From positions 71,719,852 to 71,783,851 of the forward strand of contig NC_084463.1 in NCBI RefSeq assembly GCF_027409185.1: a DNA stretch of 64,000 nucleotides, written 5' to 3'. Made by a program: the position numbers and the translations under genes. Below, piece after piece: positions 1 through 12,964 of this stretch (within the stretch, counting starts at the first letter, position 1; each line of letters opens with the position of its first letter). Source of the stretch: Cynocephalus volans. Taxonomy: Eukaryota > Chordata > Mammalia > Dermoptera > Cynocephalidae. The notes below the pieces were generated by a model. That model worked only from the letters and a program-made list of their open reading frames with translations. It did not search any database and was not told the DNA's origin.

Positions 1-334
1 TCCAAAAAGCCTTCCCCACTTTCTACTCTACACCCATGCACAACACAGGCACAAACACACACACACACATTGGCTTGAGCAGGCCACCTCTAGGGCAGGG
101 ATAGTTGCTTACCATTGTGGCTGGTACACTTTAGGTATTTGATGATTTTATTTTGAATGGGGCCTTTAACATGAGCTTCTTCAAATTCAGTCATTCATAG
201 GTATCAATAATGCATGATTTTTATCTGTTTTTGTCTGTGCTGCCTGGGAATAAAGAATGAGGGAAAATGAAAAAAAAAACTACAGTCAGATTTTAGTGCA
301 AATTCTTTGTAGGTCCTCCCTTTAAACTCTAGAG

Positions 335-480
335 CAGTGGTCCCCAAAACACCATTGCTGGACCCCACCCCCAGAGTTTTTGATTCAGTAGGTCTGAGGA
401 GGAAGCCAACATTTTGCATTTCTAGTGACGTTCCAGGAGAGGTTGATGCCGCTGGTCCAGGCACACTTCGAGAAACAGTG
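335..480 (+). mobile_element. hAT-Charlie MER5A-like element
   Basis: Starts CAGTGGTCCCCAAA, contains CCCCACCCCCAGAGTTTTTG and TTGATTCAGTAGGTCTG, and ends CGAGAAACAGTG. Flanking 8-mers CTCTAGAG and CTCTCGAA look like a diverged 8-bp target duplication. Confidence 0.8.
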
Positions 481-1349
481 CTCTCGAATCTCTGCCCTGC
501 TATTGCCCTGTGCTACTAAGAAGTTTGGGAAGCTCATCTTCTGATTTGGTGGCTTCCATTCCTATTGTCCTTTCCTCTCCAACCTGAGATCTCTGATTTC
601 TTCCCCCAGCCCCACATCGTCATTGTCCTCTGGCTGGGTTGCCATCAAACCTCCAAAAAAGGATCCAGATGGTTTTAAATGGAAGTAAAAATAAGTGATA
701 AAGCTTTGTCTTATGATAAGAAGTTAGCCTTTAAAAGGGAGTACAATTCTGTAAGTTAATAGAATGAAGCTCCAAGAAGAATTTTGGAGTTTGCCTAGGT
801 GGAAAAGAAGCTTTCCCCACAGGAAATTACACAGTCTAGGAAATCTATCACTTGTGGATATATCCCTCTCGGAGCAGTAGTCAGGTGTTAAAACTGCCTG
901 GGTCATAATTTTAAATGACCATCAATTGAAAGAAACCCACCTTGGGTCCTGGTTTGTGTGGCCCTGTGGTGGTAAACGGCACCACAAGAAGATATAAAGT
1001 CAAGTCACAATTCCTAGGAGCATGTTCTACACAGGGTGGAGGGGAGATGAAACAATGGCTGGAAGTATCTGGCAGGTGGAAGCAGGTTAAAATTTGGAAA
1101 GCTCAGGGGAAAAGGAGGAAGAGGAAGTTCTTCGTTGGGAGAACTAAAGGCAGCAGCAGAGACAAGTGACAGGGATAAGAATGATGGCAGTTTGGGGTGA
1201 AGGGAACTGTTGGAGAAGAGTCTGGAAAAGGATGGAGGGGGCAGATGGTAGAGATTTTCACAAGCAAAGAAATTTGACTTTGATAAACCAGGCTCCGACT
1301 TTGCATTTTTCTCATATGGTCTACACAAGGTAACCAGAATGACATTTCT

Positions 1350-1544
1350 TTTTTCTTTTTTTTAAATTAATTTATTTTTTTTTCTTATTTTTTAAAATTT
1401 ATTTATTTATTTTTATTTTACTTCTCAATATACATTGTAGTTGATTTTCATGCCCCTTTACCCATTCCTCTCCCCCCCCTCTTCTCCCCCACCACATCAT
1501 ATCTGTTCACTTGACTTAAAACAGCTCAAAAAATATTGTGTTTA
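1350..1544 (-). mobile_element. Truncated L1 3' end with target duplication
   Basis: A-rich tail (as poly-T) and an L1 3' UTR-like sequence, flanked by a perfect 15-bp repeat CAGAATGACATTTCT at 1335-1349 and 1545-1559. A fairly young insertion into an older L2. Confidence 0.75.
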
Positions 1545-1559
1545 CAGAATGACATTTCT

Positions 1560-1694
1560 AAGTAAGAATTTGACCACATCTTGCCCTTGCTTAAATTGTT
1601 CAGTGGTTCCCCATGCTGTCAGGATTGAATTGGATATCCTTAGCTCCTGCATTCCTCTGCACTCCAGTCTCTAGAGACATCCTCCTCCCCATCA

Positions 1695-1785
<91 letters not shown>

Positions 1786-2180
1786 CTGCTCCAGCCACAT
1801 GACTTGCTCCTCAGAATGCGCCATGCTCCTGGGCTTTGCATGTTCCTTTTCCTCTGCCAGCTTCACACTTCTCCCCCTCTGCCTGCCCTCTACACTCTCA
1901 GCTGGCTTAAGACTCCTCATAGCCTTATTCTGGGAAGCCTTTTCTGATACAGTGGAAAGGGCGTGTGCCCCACCCACGTGTTTCCTGGGATCCAGGACTC
2001 TGCATTGTTGCTTGATTCCTGCAAGGCCCCTGGGGAAGCCAGGCCAGCAGCTTGCTATCAGTTTGCTGTAATTATCTGTTTACTCTGTCTCTCCTATTAC
2101 ACCTGGACCTCCTCAAGAACAAAAACTTTCCCTAGAACCTGAAATTATGCCTGGCCCACAGTTAGTAAATATTTGCGGAA
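1560..2180 (+). mobile_element. L2 fragment with embedded (CA)n
   Basis: L2-type sequence (GACCACATCTTGCCCTTGCT, CAGTGGTTCCCCATG, and at the end GCCTGGCCCACAGTTAGTAA), split by a CA microsatellite. Confidence 0.6.
1697..1783 (+). repeat. (CA)n microsatellite
   Basis: About 43 uninterrupted CA units. Confidence 0.95.
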
Positions 2181-2436
2181 GTAAGTAGTTAAGACAATAA
2201 TACTATCTTTAAAAAAATATATATTGAAATTGTGAGTAAGAAGACTAATCTGTAAAATCTGGAAAATACAGAAAAACACAAAGAAGGAAATAAAAATAAC
2301 TTGTAATGGCCCTACTTTGAGAAACACTTTTAGTTTATGAATGAATTTTTGAGAAAGAGAATACCATGTAAAAAGTGGAACATAGGAAATATTTCTGGCA
2401 ACCGTGTGTCTTGAAAAGAAAATGGAATTAGGAAGG

Positions 2437-2863
2437 TGTAGTGGATTGAATTATGTCCCCCCCAAAGCTCCCTGAAGCTTAAATTGTGTCCTCAAAGTTT
2501 TATGTATTAGAAACTTAGCCCTCACTGTGACTGTTAAGAGGGTGGGAAATCCTATTACGGTAATTGAAAGGTGGGGCCTTGAAGAGGTGATTGGATTGTA
2601 GGACCCTGCAGTAGTGAATGGATTAAAAATGGTGGTCAAGGGTGTGGTTCTGAAGGTTTTGAAAGAAGAGCATCTCTCTCTTGCTCTCTCTGCTCTGTCT
2701 GCTTCCACCATCTTGCAATGTGAGGCCCCTGGGTCACTGTCACCACCACCAGATGGACTTTGGACTTCCCAGCCTCAGAAACTGTAAGCAAAATAATTCG
2801 TTTTCTTTATAAATTACCCAGTTCTAAATATTTTGTGATAAGCAACATAAATGGACTAACACA
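2437..2863 (+). mobile_element. MLT1-type MaLR LTR
   Basis: Begins TGTAGTGGATTGAATTATG, contains the purine/pyrimidine-rich CTTGCTCTCTCTGCTCTGTC block and CAGAAACTGTAAGCAAAATA, and ends at CATAAATGGACTAACACA, the usual ends of a mammalian MaLR (ERVL) LTR. Confidence 0.75.
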
Positions 2864-3830
2864 AAAGAGTTTAAGGCTCTAGGTATGAGACGTTAAGCTT
2901 CTGAACTAGATGGGACCAGAAAAAAGAAGAACTAAGAGGAATGTGATAAGTATACATGAAATGACAGGACTTGGAAGTTGATTAAAGGTGGTGGTGGGTG
3001 AAGAATAGAACAGAGGAAGAATGTCAGATGACCCTGAAAGTCAATAAAATGTTTGTTAAATAAATGGAAGACTTTGAGTTTGGATAAGCAGAAGTATTCT
3101 TCACTCATTTCTTTCTTCAGCTATTTATTGGGCACCTACTCTGTGCCAGGTGCTGCTCTAGGTGGTGGGGTGTCAGTGAACAGAACGGCAAATTCCTGGC
3201 TCTGCTGGATCCTTGGTTCTGGTGGTGGGAATTGTGGTATCATTGAGAGAAACAGGCGGATTTAGACTGGGAGATAAATCAAGGAATGTTAGAATTGTTT
3301 AAAGAGTTTTTAAAGAGTACATCTTCCTTTAGTTTCCTGAACATACATTTGTAATGATAGGAGTAAAGTATGTTCAGGGCTGTCACACAGCAGTGAGCTG
3401 AGGTCTTCTGAGCCAGTGAAGAAAGAAGACAGCTGCTCCAGAGAGAGGTGCCAAAACCCCTAATTATGCCATAGCTGATGCTAGGTTGGTGCCGGATATG
3501 GGCATGGGCAGAATTCCATCTTCATGCAAACTGGGAATGAATTTCTCTCCGAAGAGAAATCCTCTAATAAAAAAATCCCATTACTAGTCACTGGTTAGAA
3601 AAATCACAGGAAATTCAGGAAACTCCTGAAGGAAAACCCTAAGTAAATAAAATAATCCATTTATGGTTACATAGATGTAATCACGTTGTGGAAATTCACT
3701 GAGATCAACACTTATGGCTTGTATATTTTTTGTATGTATATTTTATATTAATAAAACTTTTACCTACAGGCATTTCCATTCCTTAACTAGCTGGCCGACC
3801 ACAGCAAATTGTGAAGACTCTCTGAGCTTC

Positions 3831-3955
3831 ATGTGTCTCATCTGCAGAATGGAAATAATACCAACATCTTAGCGTCATTGTGAGATTAAATGAGTGTGCA
3901 AAGTGTCCGGCTTAGTGCTTGCCATACCAAACGCACTCATTCGTGTTAGGTCTTC
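3831..3955 (+). mobile_element. MIR fragment
   Basis: CTCATCTGCAGAATGGAAAT, then GTGAGATTAAATGAGTGTGC and TTAGTGCTTGCCA match the MIR core and 3' half. Confidence 0.6.
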
Positions 3956-6030
3956 ATCTCCTCGGCTTTCCTATTTTATACCTTCACAAGCCCTTCTAGG
4001 TCTGAGTTCCCAATAAAGTCAAAGAGAGATGCTACTGGGCCAGACATGCCAAAGGCTGAAAAACAGTCAAGACTCTCAGGACCTCTGTGCCTCCAGGAGG
4101 AGCTCAAGCCATCCAGGCCCTCATACGCTTGGGTAATAAGGAAAATGTGAAGGTCGCCCTGTCATAACTGAAAACTAGCCAAACACTGCCACAGAGGTGC
4201 CAATGATAACAAAAGGACTTGCAGCTGAAATTACAGTATTTGCTCACTGGGCAGATTTTTCCTACAGAGGGGTAAGTCAAACAGGCAGCAATACGAAATA
4301 GCAAAACAGTGGGTTTTCCCATGCAATGATTGTAGCAGGGAATTTGGGCTTACTTTTTGGTACCAGTCTTACAGGAATGTTGGGTTGACTCATTAAAATC
4401 CAATCAACGGCTATTTTCATGTGTGCCATCTTCTGACACAGGATTTTGGGAATTGCGCTATTCTCCTGTCAGCAACATGTGGCATTAACTTGCTTTTCTT
4501 AAATAGTTGTCCCTGAATTTCCTGTTCTCCCCAGTTTGATGCCTAAGGTAACATGGTCAATGTTCATCTAGCAAGAGAATCTGATGGTCATTAGCTCTAA
4601 AGCTTCCTCTTGGTTAGTCCCTCCTTGTCTCAGGAATTGACCCTGGCCTTGATCATTTCTGCTCTTTGGTACCTTCATCACCCACAGCCCTGGCCAGAGG
4701 ATACACTTTGTAGTGCTTACTTGGTCACCTTAGGGATCCCCTCCTTATCATACCTAATTGGTTCAGTGTTCCCCCATTAAAACCTCATCTCTTTGGGATG
4801 GGGAGCTTGTAGTTTCCGTGAATACTGTGCCACCTTAGACCCCTGTGCATTGTATTTTCTTCTTTATGGATTTCTTAAATGCAAAGTAACAATCCCATCC
4901 ACCTGTCACTTAAACAAGAGGACATTTATTATTTAAAACTACGTATTGCTTAAACTGAAAATATGTTGGCTCTAAATATGATATTGTGCGTGTTGTTGGG
5001 TGGTAGCCTCCACCCCTGGAGCAGTAGAACGTCTGACCTTGTCCGTCCCTGATGCCTTATGGTCTTGGACTAGCCTCTAACCTTTAGGGGACAGTGAGAA
5101 AGGGGAAGCAGATGCAGGAGAGGTGACATATGGAGTCCAATTTTCTAACCTCAACATCTCCAGCCCATTTCTTTGTAGTTACTACAGAAATGGGGGACGG
5201 TGCTCAAAAAGGCTTCTGGTCTCTCTCCCATCACTCTGACCGTATGATACAATCGCTCTTCCTACCCTATGGAGCTGGGGACAGGGGAATGAAGGCTGCT
5301 CTTGGCTGGAGTTTGGGAGTGATTTCTACCCTCGAAACACTGGCCACACAAGCAAGTGTAAGAGGTGTGGAGATGAGAACCAAGACAACACTAACAACGA
5401 CAAATGGCAAGCTTAAGAGAGTCAAGTGACATGTAAATGATAAGCACTTCATGATTATGTCACATGGAGGACAGCAATCACCTCCACAGTCACCCCCAAC
5501 CTCACACAAGTCAGGATGTAAAGAAGCAACATGTCCAGTGGCCTGTGAGCACCTTGTACCTTTACAGAGAAGGGTGTGAGCAGCATGTAATGGTCTGGCT
5601 GTACCTTCTCAGTTGTTTGCCTTTGCCATGCTAGGAGTCCATCATCATCTGTTCTAGGTCATCGTTGAGAGGGAGATTTGGAAGAGTTGTGGATGAATAC
5701 AATGATGAGAGAATCTTCTTTGTTGTGCAAAATTTCTCTCAAATTCAGGAATTTGTCACCTTCCTGCAAGGCTCCTAGAATTATATGCAATTCTTAAAAA
5801 TGTAAGTACATTTTTGGGGAGAGGTTTTATCACTTTCAAGAGTTTTTCAAAGGGATCCATGATCTCTAAAAGATTATGAACTATATCTCCATTCAAGTCT
5901 CCTGCCAGAGGTACACAGAAGAAGAAACAGAAAATTAAACAAATCTGCAAAGGTGAGGGAAGAAAAGTGCTAGAGTAGCACAGACTTAAAATTTCCTTCC
6001 CTTGTTGTGGAGGTAAGAGACTGGAAAGAG
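3956..6030. other. Intergenic stretch with no recognised gene
   Basis: Only short chance open frames (longest about 100 codons at 5130-5429) with no recognisable motif. No clear repeat family was recognised by eye. Confidence 0.5.
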
Positions 6031-6034
6031 AATA

Positions 6035-6690
6035 TATGCCCATCAAAAAAAAGAAAGCCTTGAAAATTGCGGTACATTCAAACTATGGAATATAATAACG
6101 GTATTTTATTAGTATGAACAAATTAGTTCTATACCAGTTGATTTGGAGGGCTTTCCAGGATGTGATCATTAAGTGATCAAAGCAAGAATAAGGGAAATGC
6201 ATGTTACGTAATTCCATGCTTGTAGAACAAATCATGACAAACCTCTTTCCCCCTTGCATATGTGATACAAGTATGTGTATGCATGTGTATGTGTGTGCGC
6301 GTACATACAATATGAGAAAGGAAGAAAATATAGAAAACTATATAACAGATTGTGAATGAAGAGGAATGAGAGAGCAGGATGAGGTGAGTTTTTCAATGAA
6401 AGAAGTAAAAAAGAAAGTGGGTATATATAAAACAAATGAACAAATGAACAGCAAGAGACCTGCTCTATCGAGAAAGGAAGTCATCTATAATAAATATTGC
6501 ATGTATGATATGAACTCATTTATATAAAATTATCTGTATGTGCATGTCTGCATAAAGAAACACATGGAAGAATGGTGCCTATAGTGGTGGTTATCTAACA
6601 AATGGAATATCGATTGTAATTTTATTCTATTCCTCATATTTTATAAAGTTGATTCTTTACTTTGTTTTCTTTTACAGTTCAAATATTTTA
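6035..6690 (+). mobile_element. Old L1 (L1M-type) 3' fragment
   Basis: Matches the end of L1 ORF2 and its flank: CCCATCAAAA, then TGGAATATAATAACGG, a TATGAACTCATTTATATAAA block, and GTGCCTATAGTGGTGGTTAT. Confidence 0.55.
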
Positions 6691-7632
6691 TGGCTGGCAT
6701 ATATTATGTCTATAATCAGAAAACTTAAAATTTCATTGTGATACAAAGGTAAAAGTTTTTAATTTTTTTTCAGGTGGCATTTCTCATTCTGTGTGCATAA
6801 TTCTAGTAGCCATTAAATCAATTATCCTCAGAAAAGAGACATAGAAATTACATAAGTTGTGATTTCTGTATCACACACTCTTGTTGAGCAGATTCAGCAA
6901 GGATATGGCATGTGGGTGGGTGCCAGTGTGAGAAGCACCAACGGAGTGGTTTAGAAGTTAGAGGAAAGAGACCCACTAAATCCACTCTGCTGGATTTAGG
7001 CTCTGGGAAAAAAGTCAGAATGTGAATATTCTATTCAGGATCACAAATGCTGAGGTACAAAACACAGAGTGTGCTGGCTGCTTGAATAGGGCTTGAAGTG
7101 AAGGAGTGAGCCAGGAGGTAAGGATTCCTGGAAGCTACTTCACCAGAACTGGGCGCTGGAGAGCAGGCTGCACTTGCATTAATGAAAAACCAGATCAGAG
7201 TCTTCCCAGAAGCAGACAAGAATGTGACTACAGACGTGAAGACCTTCCTTGAGTTATGCCTAGAACACAGTTGATTAGACATTGTTGTCACTCACTGTGA
7301 GATATTTTGCATTTATACAATGAATCCTGAGCTCAACTCACTCTTCTCTACAGGGCTTATTTATCATCTGATGAATTTGGTGTTAGAAAGGAGGATGTTT
7401 CCTGCTCTCTCCGCAGAGCGGATCTTCTCAGAACTGACTTGGGTTGGAAAATCCCAAGAGATTTGTTGTTCATAATGAAACTAAGATGTGAAACCTGAGC
7501 TTATGAAATGCCCAGGAAGGGCTTCTCTCTTTCATCTGTATTTGTCTGAGATACAAGTTAGGTAACCAAGTGGGAATAGAGAATTCAACTTCTGATTTGG
7601 TAAAGCAATGCTCAAGTGGCTTCATTCTGTTC

Positions 7633-7635
<3 letters not shown>

Positions 7636-7676
<41 letters not shown>

Positions 7677-7714
7677 GCGCGTGCGCGTGCGCGTGTGTGT
7701 GTGTGTGTGTGTGT
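7636..7714 (+). repeat. (GT)n microsatellite with central GC-rich alternating tract
   Basis: Strict alternation of purine and pyrimidine for about 79 bp. The centre (about 7671-7693) is GTGCGCGTGCGCGTGCGC-like. This composition favours left-handed Z-DNA. Confidence 0.95.
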
Positions 7715-8500
7715 TTCCTGTTTCTTTTCTCCTTCCCTTCCCTGCATCACCCTCCTTCTCTTTCTCTGTCTGGGCCCATGTGATTCTCCTGCAGGACCTG
7801 CATGGTCTATTTTTGACCAAGACTATCAAAGACAGTCAACCTGGGATAACAGGAGGGCTTCCAGTGGAAGAGCACTCACTCAAAAACTATCTCCCTCACA
7901 AACTAGCCATGATGCCCCCAAGTCTTTCAGTAGAGTCCATGGCTCTCCACATTTTTCCAGTGGAGGGTCTTACCTCAATATTTTGAAGTTCTTTATGTGT
8001 TTCAAAGTTGTGTATAGTAATGAAAATGTCCATGATATAGTGAGCTCTTCAAAGAACCATGGAAGAATACCTTGCAGAAGGATTTGTTGATAGGCATCTG
8101 AGTTCAAGAGAGGCTTCTGAAAGCCTTGATTTGTTTGGATGGAAATGGCTCAGGAATCGGGGTAGGCAGACATGTAAATATTTCATAATTTTGCCTTGGA
8201 TCACCACTGGTTTGGGCACACATGTGGAAAAGGGCCTATCTGCTGCAGAAATGTGAGCACATGGCTGTGCTGGGTACAGTCATGTCACCTCCATGTATTT
8301 ATTTCAATGCATTTAGTGTCAAGCACCTATTTATTAACTGACTACTAATACTATTCCTTTGTAGTCTTTGAAGGCTAAAGAAGGGTCTACAAAATAATTT
8401 ATAAAATGTATACAATTTCTTGAAAAATGAGATAAAACACTTAGAAAATTATACTTAAAATATATTAATAATAGTAATGATAATACAGCACAACCACTGT

Positions 8501-8941
8501 ATTAGTGTATTTTCTGCTGCCTCTAACAGAATACCTGAAATGAGTAATTTATAAGAAAATGAAATGTTTTTTACAGTTTTAGTGGCTGGGAAGTCCAAGA
8601 TCCAGGGGGCACTTCTGGTGAGGGCCTTCTCTTGGTGGTGACTCTGTACGGAGTCCAGTGGCAATGCAGGGTATCACGTGGTAAGAATGGCAAGAACTCC
8701 TTAATGTGCTTACTCCCTATCCTTATAAAGCCACCAACCCCCTGATAGCTCATCAAACCATTAACCCATTATTCCATAGGTGGATTAATCCATTAACGAG
8801 GACTCAGTTCTCATGTTCCAATCATCTCTTAACAGCCCCACCTTTCAAACACCATGATTGGGCTTCCCACCCTTTAATACTGTCACAGTGGGGGTCAAGT
8901 TTACAATACATGAACTTCTGGGGACACATTCAACCCATAGG
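8501..8941 (-). mobile_element. MLT1-type MaLR LTR, reverse orientation
   Basis: Reverse complement begins TATGGGTTGAATGTGTCCCC and ends in the CTAAAACTGTAAAAAACATT and GGTATTCTGTTAGAGGCAGC blocks. Same family as the LTR at 2437, opposite strand. Confidence 0.7.
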
Positions 8942-9860
8942 ACCATCATGTAAAAAGTACCATGTTAAGTATCTAGTCTGTATATGTAGCATGTATGAAT
9001 CACAGTCCAGTGGTGCCAGATACATTTCACCTTTTTCCCCTCAAATTTAACTTCAGTTCTGAGCCACATCCCATTGGGCTAGTAGGAAATTCAACCCCAG
9101 TCATTCTAGAGTTTCATCTCCTCATTGATTCACTTAGCCCACATATCTTTTCAGTTCTGCTGACTGCTGTTTCTGTGGTGTGCTTGATTCAAGGAAATTA
9201 GAAGCACTGGGATCTCCCTTCCCTGCTGCATCCTGTGATTCTTCCTTCTGTGGTCCCACCACATCCTTGCAGTGCTGCTGTTCAGTGAGCCAGTTCTTCA
9301 TGGTATCCAGAACCCATGCACACTCCCACCAATTTCAGTAGTGGCTCACTTTAGGAGAGATAACTCTCTTCTTAAACTGTATCTGCTTTAGTGAATGTTG
9401 GCTCTTAGAAAGAAGTCAGAATGTGAATAAGGTGTTCAGGGTCACAAATGTCTCAGAAATCTAGATCTCTTGGCTTTATGGACGTCTTCCAGAAAACTTT
9501 TATCAATCCCCTGGTGAGATGTCACATTGGACCAGGTGGAACTGGTGTCATGGATCATTTACCAATCCAGGAGTGTAGTGTACAGGCTATTTAGGACATT
9601 CTCAATAGAGGTGATATCACCCCCAAGTGGGTAAATATTGGTTATCAAAGGCAAAAACAAAATCTTACTTTTTAATGTATAAAGGACAGATATGCAATAA
9701 CATATAAACACACGTAGAGTGTATCTCTGGTATTAAAAGTTTATGGGGAGAATGTCTAAAATGTTTAAAATGCCTCTTTCTGGAAGCATTAATGAAAGTA
9801 ACGTTGGGAAGCACTGCTGTAGCTGTTAAAAAGGAAAGAGAACCAACATTTACAGAAAGG

Positions 9861-10045
9861 CTGTTAATGAGTCAGGCACGGTGCTGAGCAGTTTTTGCAT
9901 TGTCTTATTTAATCCTCACAATAGTCATTTATGGACAAGGAAACTGAACTTCAACAAGTGGCCCAAAGCCACACAGCTCGTAGGCAGCATAGCTGAGGTT
10001 TGAGACCAAGTCTGTTTCCAAAGTCTTGCTCTTTCCATTGAACCA
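9861..10045 (-). mobile_element. MIR
   Basis: TTATTTAATCCTCACAATAG, GACAAGGAAACTGAACTTCA and GCCCAAAGCCACACAGCTCG form a reverse-oriented MIR core. Confidence 0.75.
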
Positions 10046-10233
10046 GGCTGCAAAGTCAAAGTCAGTTCATTCTGAGTCATTACTTGTTGGAGAGCAAGAA
10101 CAGGAAATGAACAATTCACTAACGATGCACACCTATGTGTCACTACATAGTCTCTACCTTATAATGTGCACCTAGGACATCACTCTGCATGCTGTATATT
10201 ATGTCTTAGCTTATAGTTGCTTGAAAGGGAGTC

Positions 10234-10594
10234 TGTCAGGAGCCATTTTAACAATAGTCACCATTTTAACAAGTAACAGCCATTTTATGTAAGCCTTTCT
10301 CTTCCTCCTCAGAAAAGCCCGCACGTGCCAAGCCAACACCTCTCCCACCTCCTCTTCTCATACCACGCCACTATCACCCCACTGCTTTTCCGCCTATCAT
10401 AAGCTGCCACACTCTGTGACAGCCCGCCCCTTCTTCACTATGTATATAAGCAATCGCCTGACAATAAAATTTTGAGGCTTGATCAGAATTTTGTCTTGCC
10501 TCCATTCTGTGTGTCTCCTGTCCCTCCCCCTTTTCACCAGCTACAGGTAGTCCTCCTCGAGCCCACGTTCTTACCTGTCCCGCAGGCCGGGACA
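10234..10594 (+). mobile_element. Solo LTR of an endogenous retrovirus, class II-like by target duplication
   Basis: 361 bp with TGT...ACA ends, a TATA motif (TATGTATATAAG at about 10440) and an AATAAAATTTTG poly(A) signal near 10463. It is flanked by a perfect 6-bp direct repeat GGAGTC at 10228-10233 and 10595-10600. Six-bp duplications are typical of class II (beta-retrovirus-like) elements. No internal viral genes are present. Confidence 0.7.
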
Positions 10595-10752
10595 GGAGTC
10601 ATTGCAGGGGGAGAAAAGGGACAAGAGAAAAGAATCTGTTATATGTTCTGTGTTTAAAGAAGAAAACCTATTTATTAATGAAAAATATAACACATATAAA
10701 GAAAAAAAAAAAAAAAAAAGAAAAGAACTGTGCTGTCTTTACCTTCCCTACT

Positions 10753-11159
10753 TGATGGAGTTTGGATGTGTTGTTCCCTCCAAAACTCATGTGGAAATTT
10801 GATCTCCAATGTGGCAGTGTTGGAAACTGATTGAGTCATGGGGGTGGATCCCTCATGAATGGATTAATGCTCTCCCTGGGGGAGGAGGGATTAATGAGTG
10901 AGTTCTCGTTCTATTAGTTCCCGTGAGGGCTCGTTGCTTAAACAGACCCTGGCACCTTCTCTCTCTCTCTTGCTTCCACTCGCCATGTGATCTGCTCATA
11001 CCCACCGGCTCCCTGCCACTTTCTGCCATGAGTAGAAGCAGCCTGAGGCCAGTGCCAGATGCAGCTCTCTCAGAATCATAAACCAAATAAACCTCTCTTC
11101 TTTATAAATCACCCAGTCTCAGGTATTTCTGTTATAGCAACACAAAACTGACTAATACA
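10753..11159 (+). mobile_element. MST-type MaLR solo LTR
   Basis: 407 bp from TGATGGAGTTTGGATGTG to CTGACTAATACA, with AATAAACCTCTC as poly(A) signal. Perfect 5-bp duplication CTACT at 10748-10752 and 11160-11164, as expected for ERVL/MaLR elements. A close relative begins at 63823. Confidence 0.85.
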
Positions 11160-11734
11160 CTACTTCCCTCTACGTCCCTTCTCTGAGCTGCACTCGGCAT
11201 GATGTCCCTTCTTCCATTCTACACATTCCAGGTTTTTTGCCAGCATTCTTTAGCTTCCCCCTTGGGACAAATATCTTGGGGTTAGGAGCTCTAATATAAT
11301 TTTGGACTGAGCAGTACTTTTGGAGGCAGTAGATTTCTAAGCAGTTACTCTGACATTCTCTGCCTGACTAAGGTGAGCTTAGTAGCAGCTCCATGTAGAG
11401 CCAAGCTCCAATTCATTCCAGAAGAAAGTGGGAGGGGCTCTACAAACCTCCATCATCGAGGTCTGCTGTTTCTAGGCTGTTTGTGTTTCCTTGTTGGGTG
11501 TAGATGCACTTGTGGTTAAAACTAGAATAACAGTACAGAGGAACTATGCAAAAGTTCTATTCTCCTGCACATTCTAAAAAACCTATTTTTTATAGAAGAA
11601 GGTTTTAAATGATTATATTGCACTTGTTATTTAGGTTAACTTTTTTTCCCATGCAGAAAAAGTTAGCTGGGCTAAGCCAAACATGGCATAACTAACATAC
11701 ATGGGCACAGAGATAAAGGGAAAAACAAAAGAAT

Positions 11735-11960
11735 TAACATTTATCGAGGCCCTATAACACAAAGACACACAGCAGGTGCTTCTATGGGATTATGTTATTA
11801 ATTCTTTATAAAACCTTAATATTACCCCATGTTACATGTGAAGAAAATGAGGCAGGGAAAAATTAACTCATCCAAGTCCACACAACAGGCGAGAGTGACT
11901 CCAAACACTGGCTGCTGAGAGGTGCTCCAGGCCACTTCCTGGGAACCCTGGCAGCAGAAG
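11735..11960 (-). mobile_element. MIR
   Basis: CATGTTACATGTGAAGAAAA, TGAGGCAGGGAAAAATTAAC and CCAAGTCCACACAACAGGCG form a reversed MIR core. Confidence 0.6.
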
Positions 11961-12964
11961 GCACCTTACCCTCAGGAAACTGCCCAGGCCAAAGCAGGTG
12001 CTCAGAAGGACATCTTCCAGACAGCAGACTAGTACTGCCACCTCCCTGGGGAACCCAGATCTGCCTACTACATTTCCAGGGCTGTCAGATTACTACTGTC
12101 ACCCACACAAGCAAAAGGGATAGCCTGGCTTTACCCAAACAGCCTGAGAATATCATGGCATCATTGCAGTAATAAGACACTCTTAGGGAGACAGAAATCT
12201 GAAGGAAACTCAAAATGACAAAATAAAGTGTGTTGTAGCAAAAGTCAGGACAGAGTCAGGAGACCTCCTGAATGTCGCCTTATGCAACTCACTCCCTTTT
12301 CCAGTGAAGACCTCCACTTTTTCATCCATGAAAGGAGAAAGTTAATTAGCTGAAGTTTTGTACCTGCACAAGCAGCCCACTGGTGGTTGAAAGGACCAGC
12401 TAAGGGATTTCTTTGGGTTTCCTGGGAGTGTTTTTCCTGCCTGGTCCTGACCGATGACCATGTTTAAGTTTGCCTCTGGTTCCTGGGGGATGACACCACA
12501 CATGGCTGCAGGTGATTGCATCAGGGGTAGACTTTGGGATGTCCTGGTGTCTGGCTCAGGAAGGAAATAATGTCATAGAGTCTTGAACGCTTTGTGCTAT
12601 AAAATCTACCTTCTCGTAAGGAAACTCTTAGCACAAGTCATCCCTCTCACAGGAACTCTGACTGTGGCTACTCTTGCACTTTCATACACCTGCTATTCTT
12701 CACACTGAGCCTTGCCAGTGACCCCTTGATTCTCACTTTCCTCATTGTGTCCTCTGGAAGCCATGGCTCTGCTGGGACCCTCAACTTCCAGTCTGGGCCT
12801 GGGTCAGAATCTTTCTGTAACCGCTTCTACCACAGGAGTGAGGTCTGGGCATGAAGTTATCTCTCTTCTCATCCCCACTAGCAGCCTCTTTTACAACATC
12901 TTACATGAGAGTGCAGTAAGGAACTATCAAGGAAGATAGCATCAGCGAATCTTTGAAGTGTGTC

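Noticed and set aside
1613-2071. 152-codon plus-strand open frame
   Set aside because: It consists largely of Thr-His repeats translated from the CA microsatellite inside an L2 fragment.
7470-8090. Overlapping 119-160 codon frames around 7600-8000
   Set aside because: They run through the GT/GC microsatellite on both strands; no motif outside the repeat.
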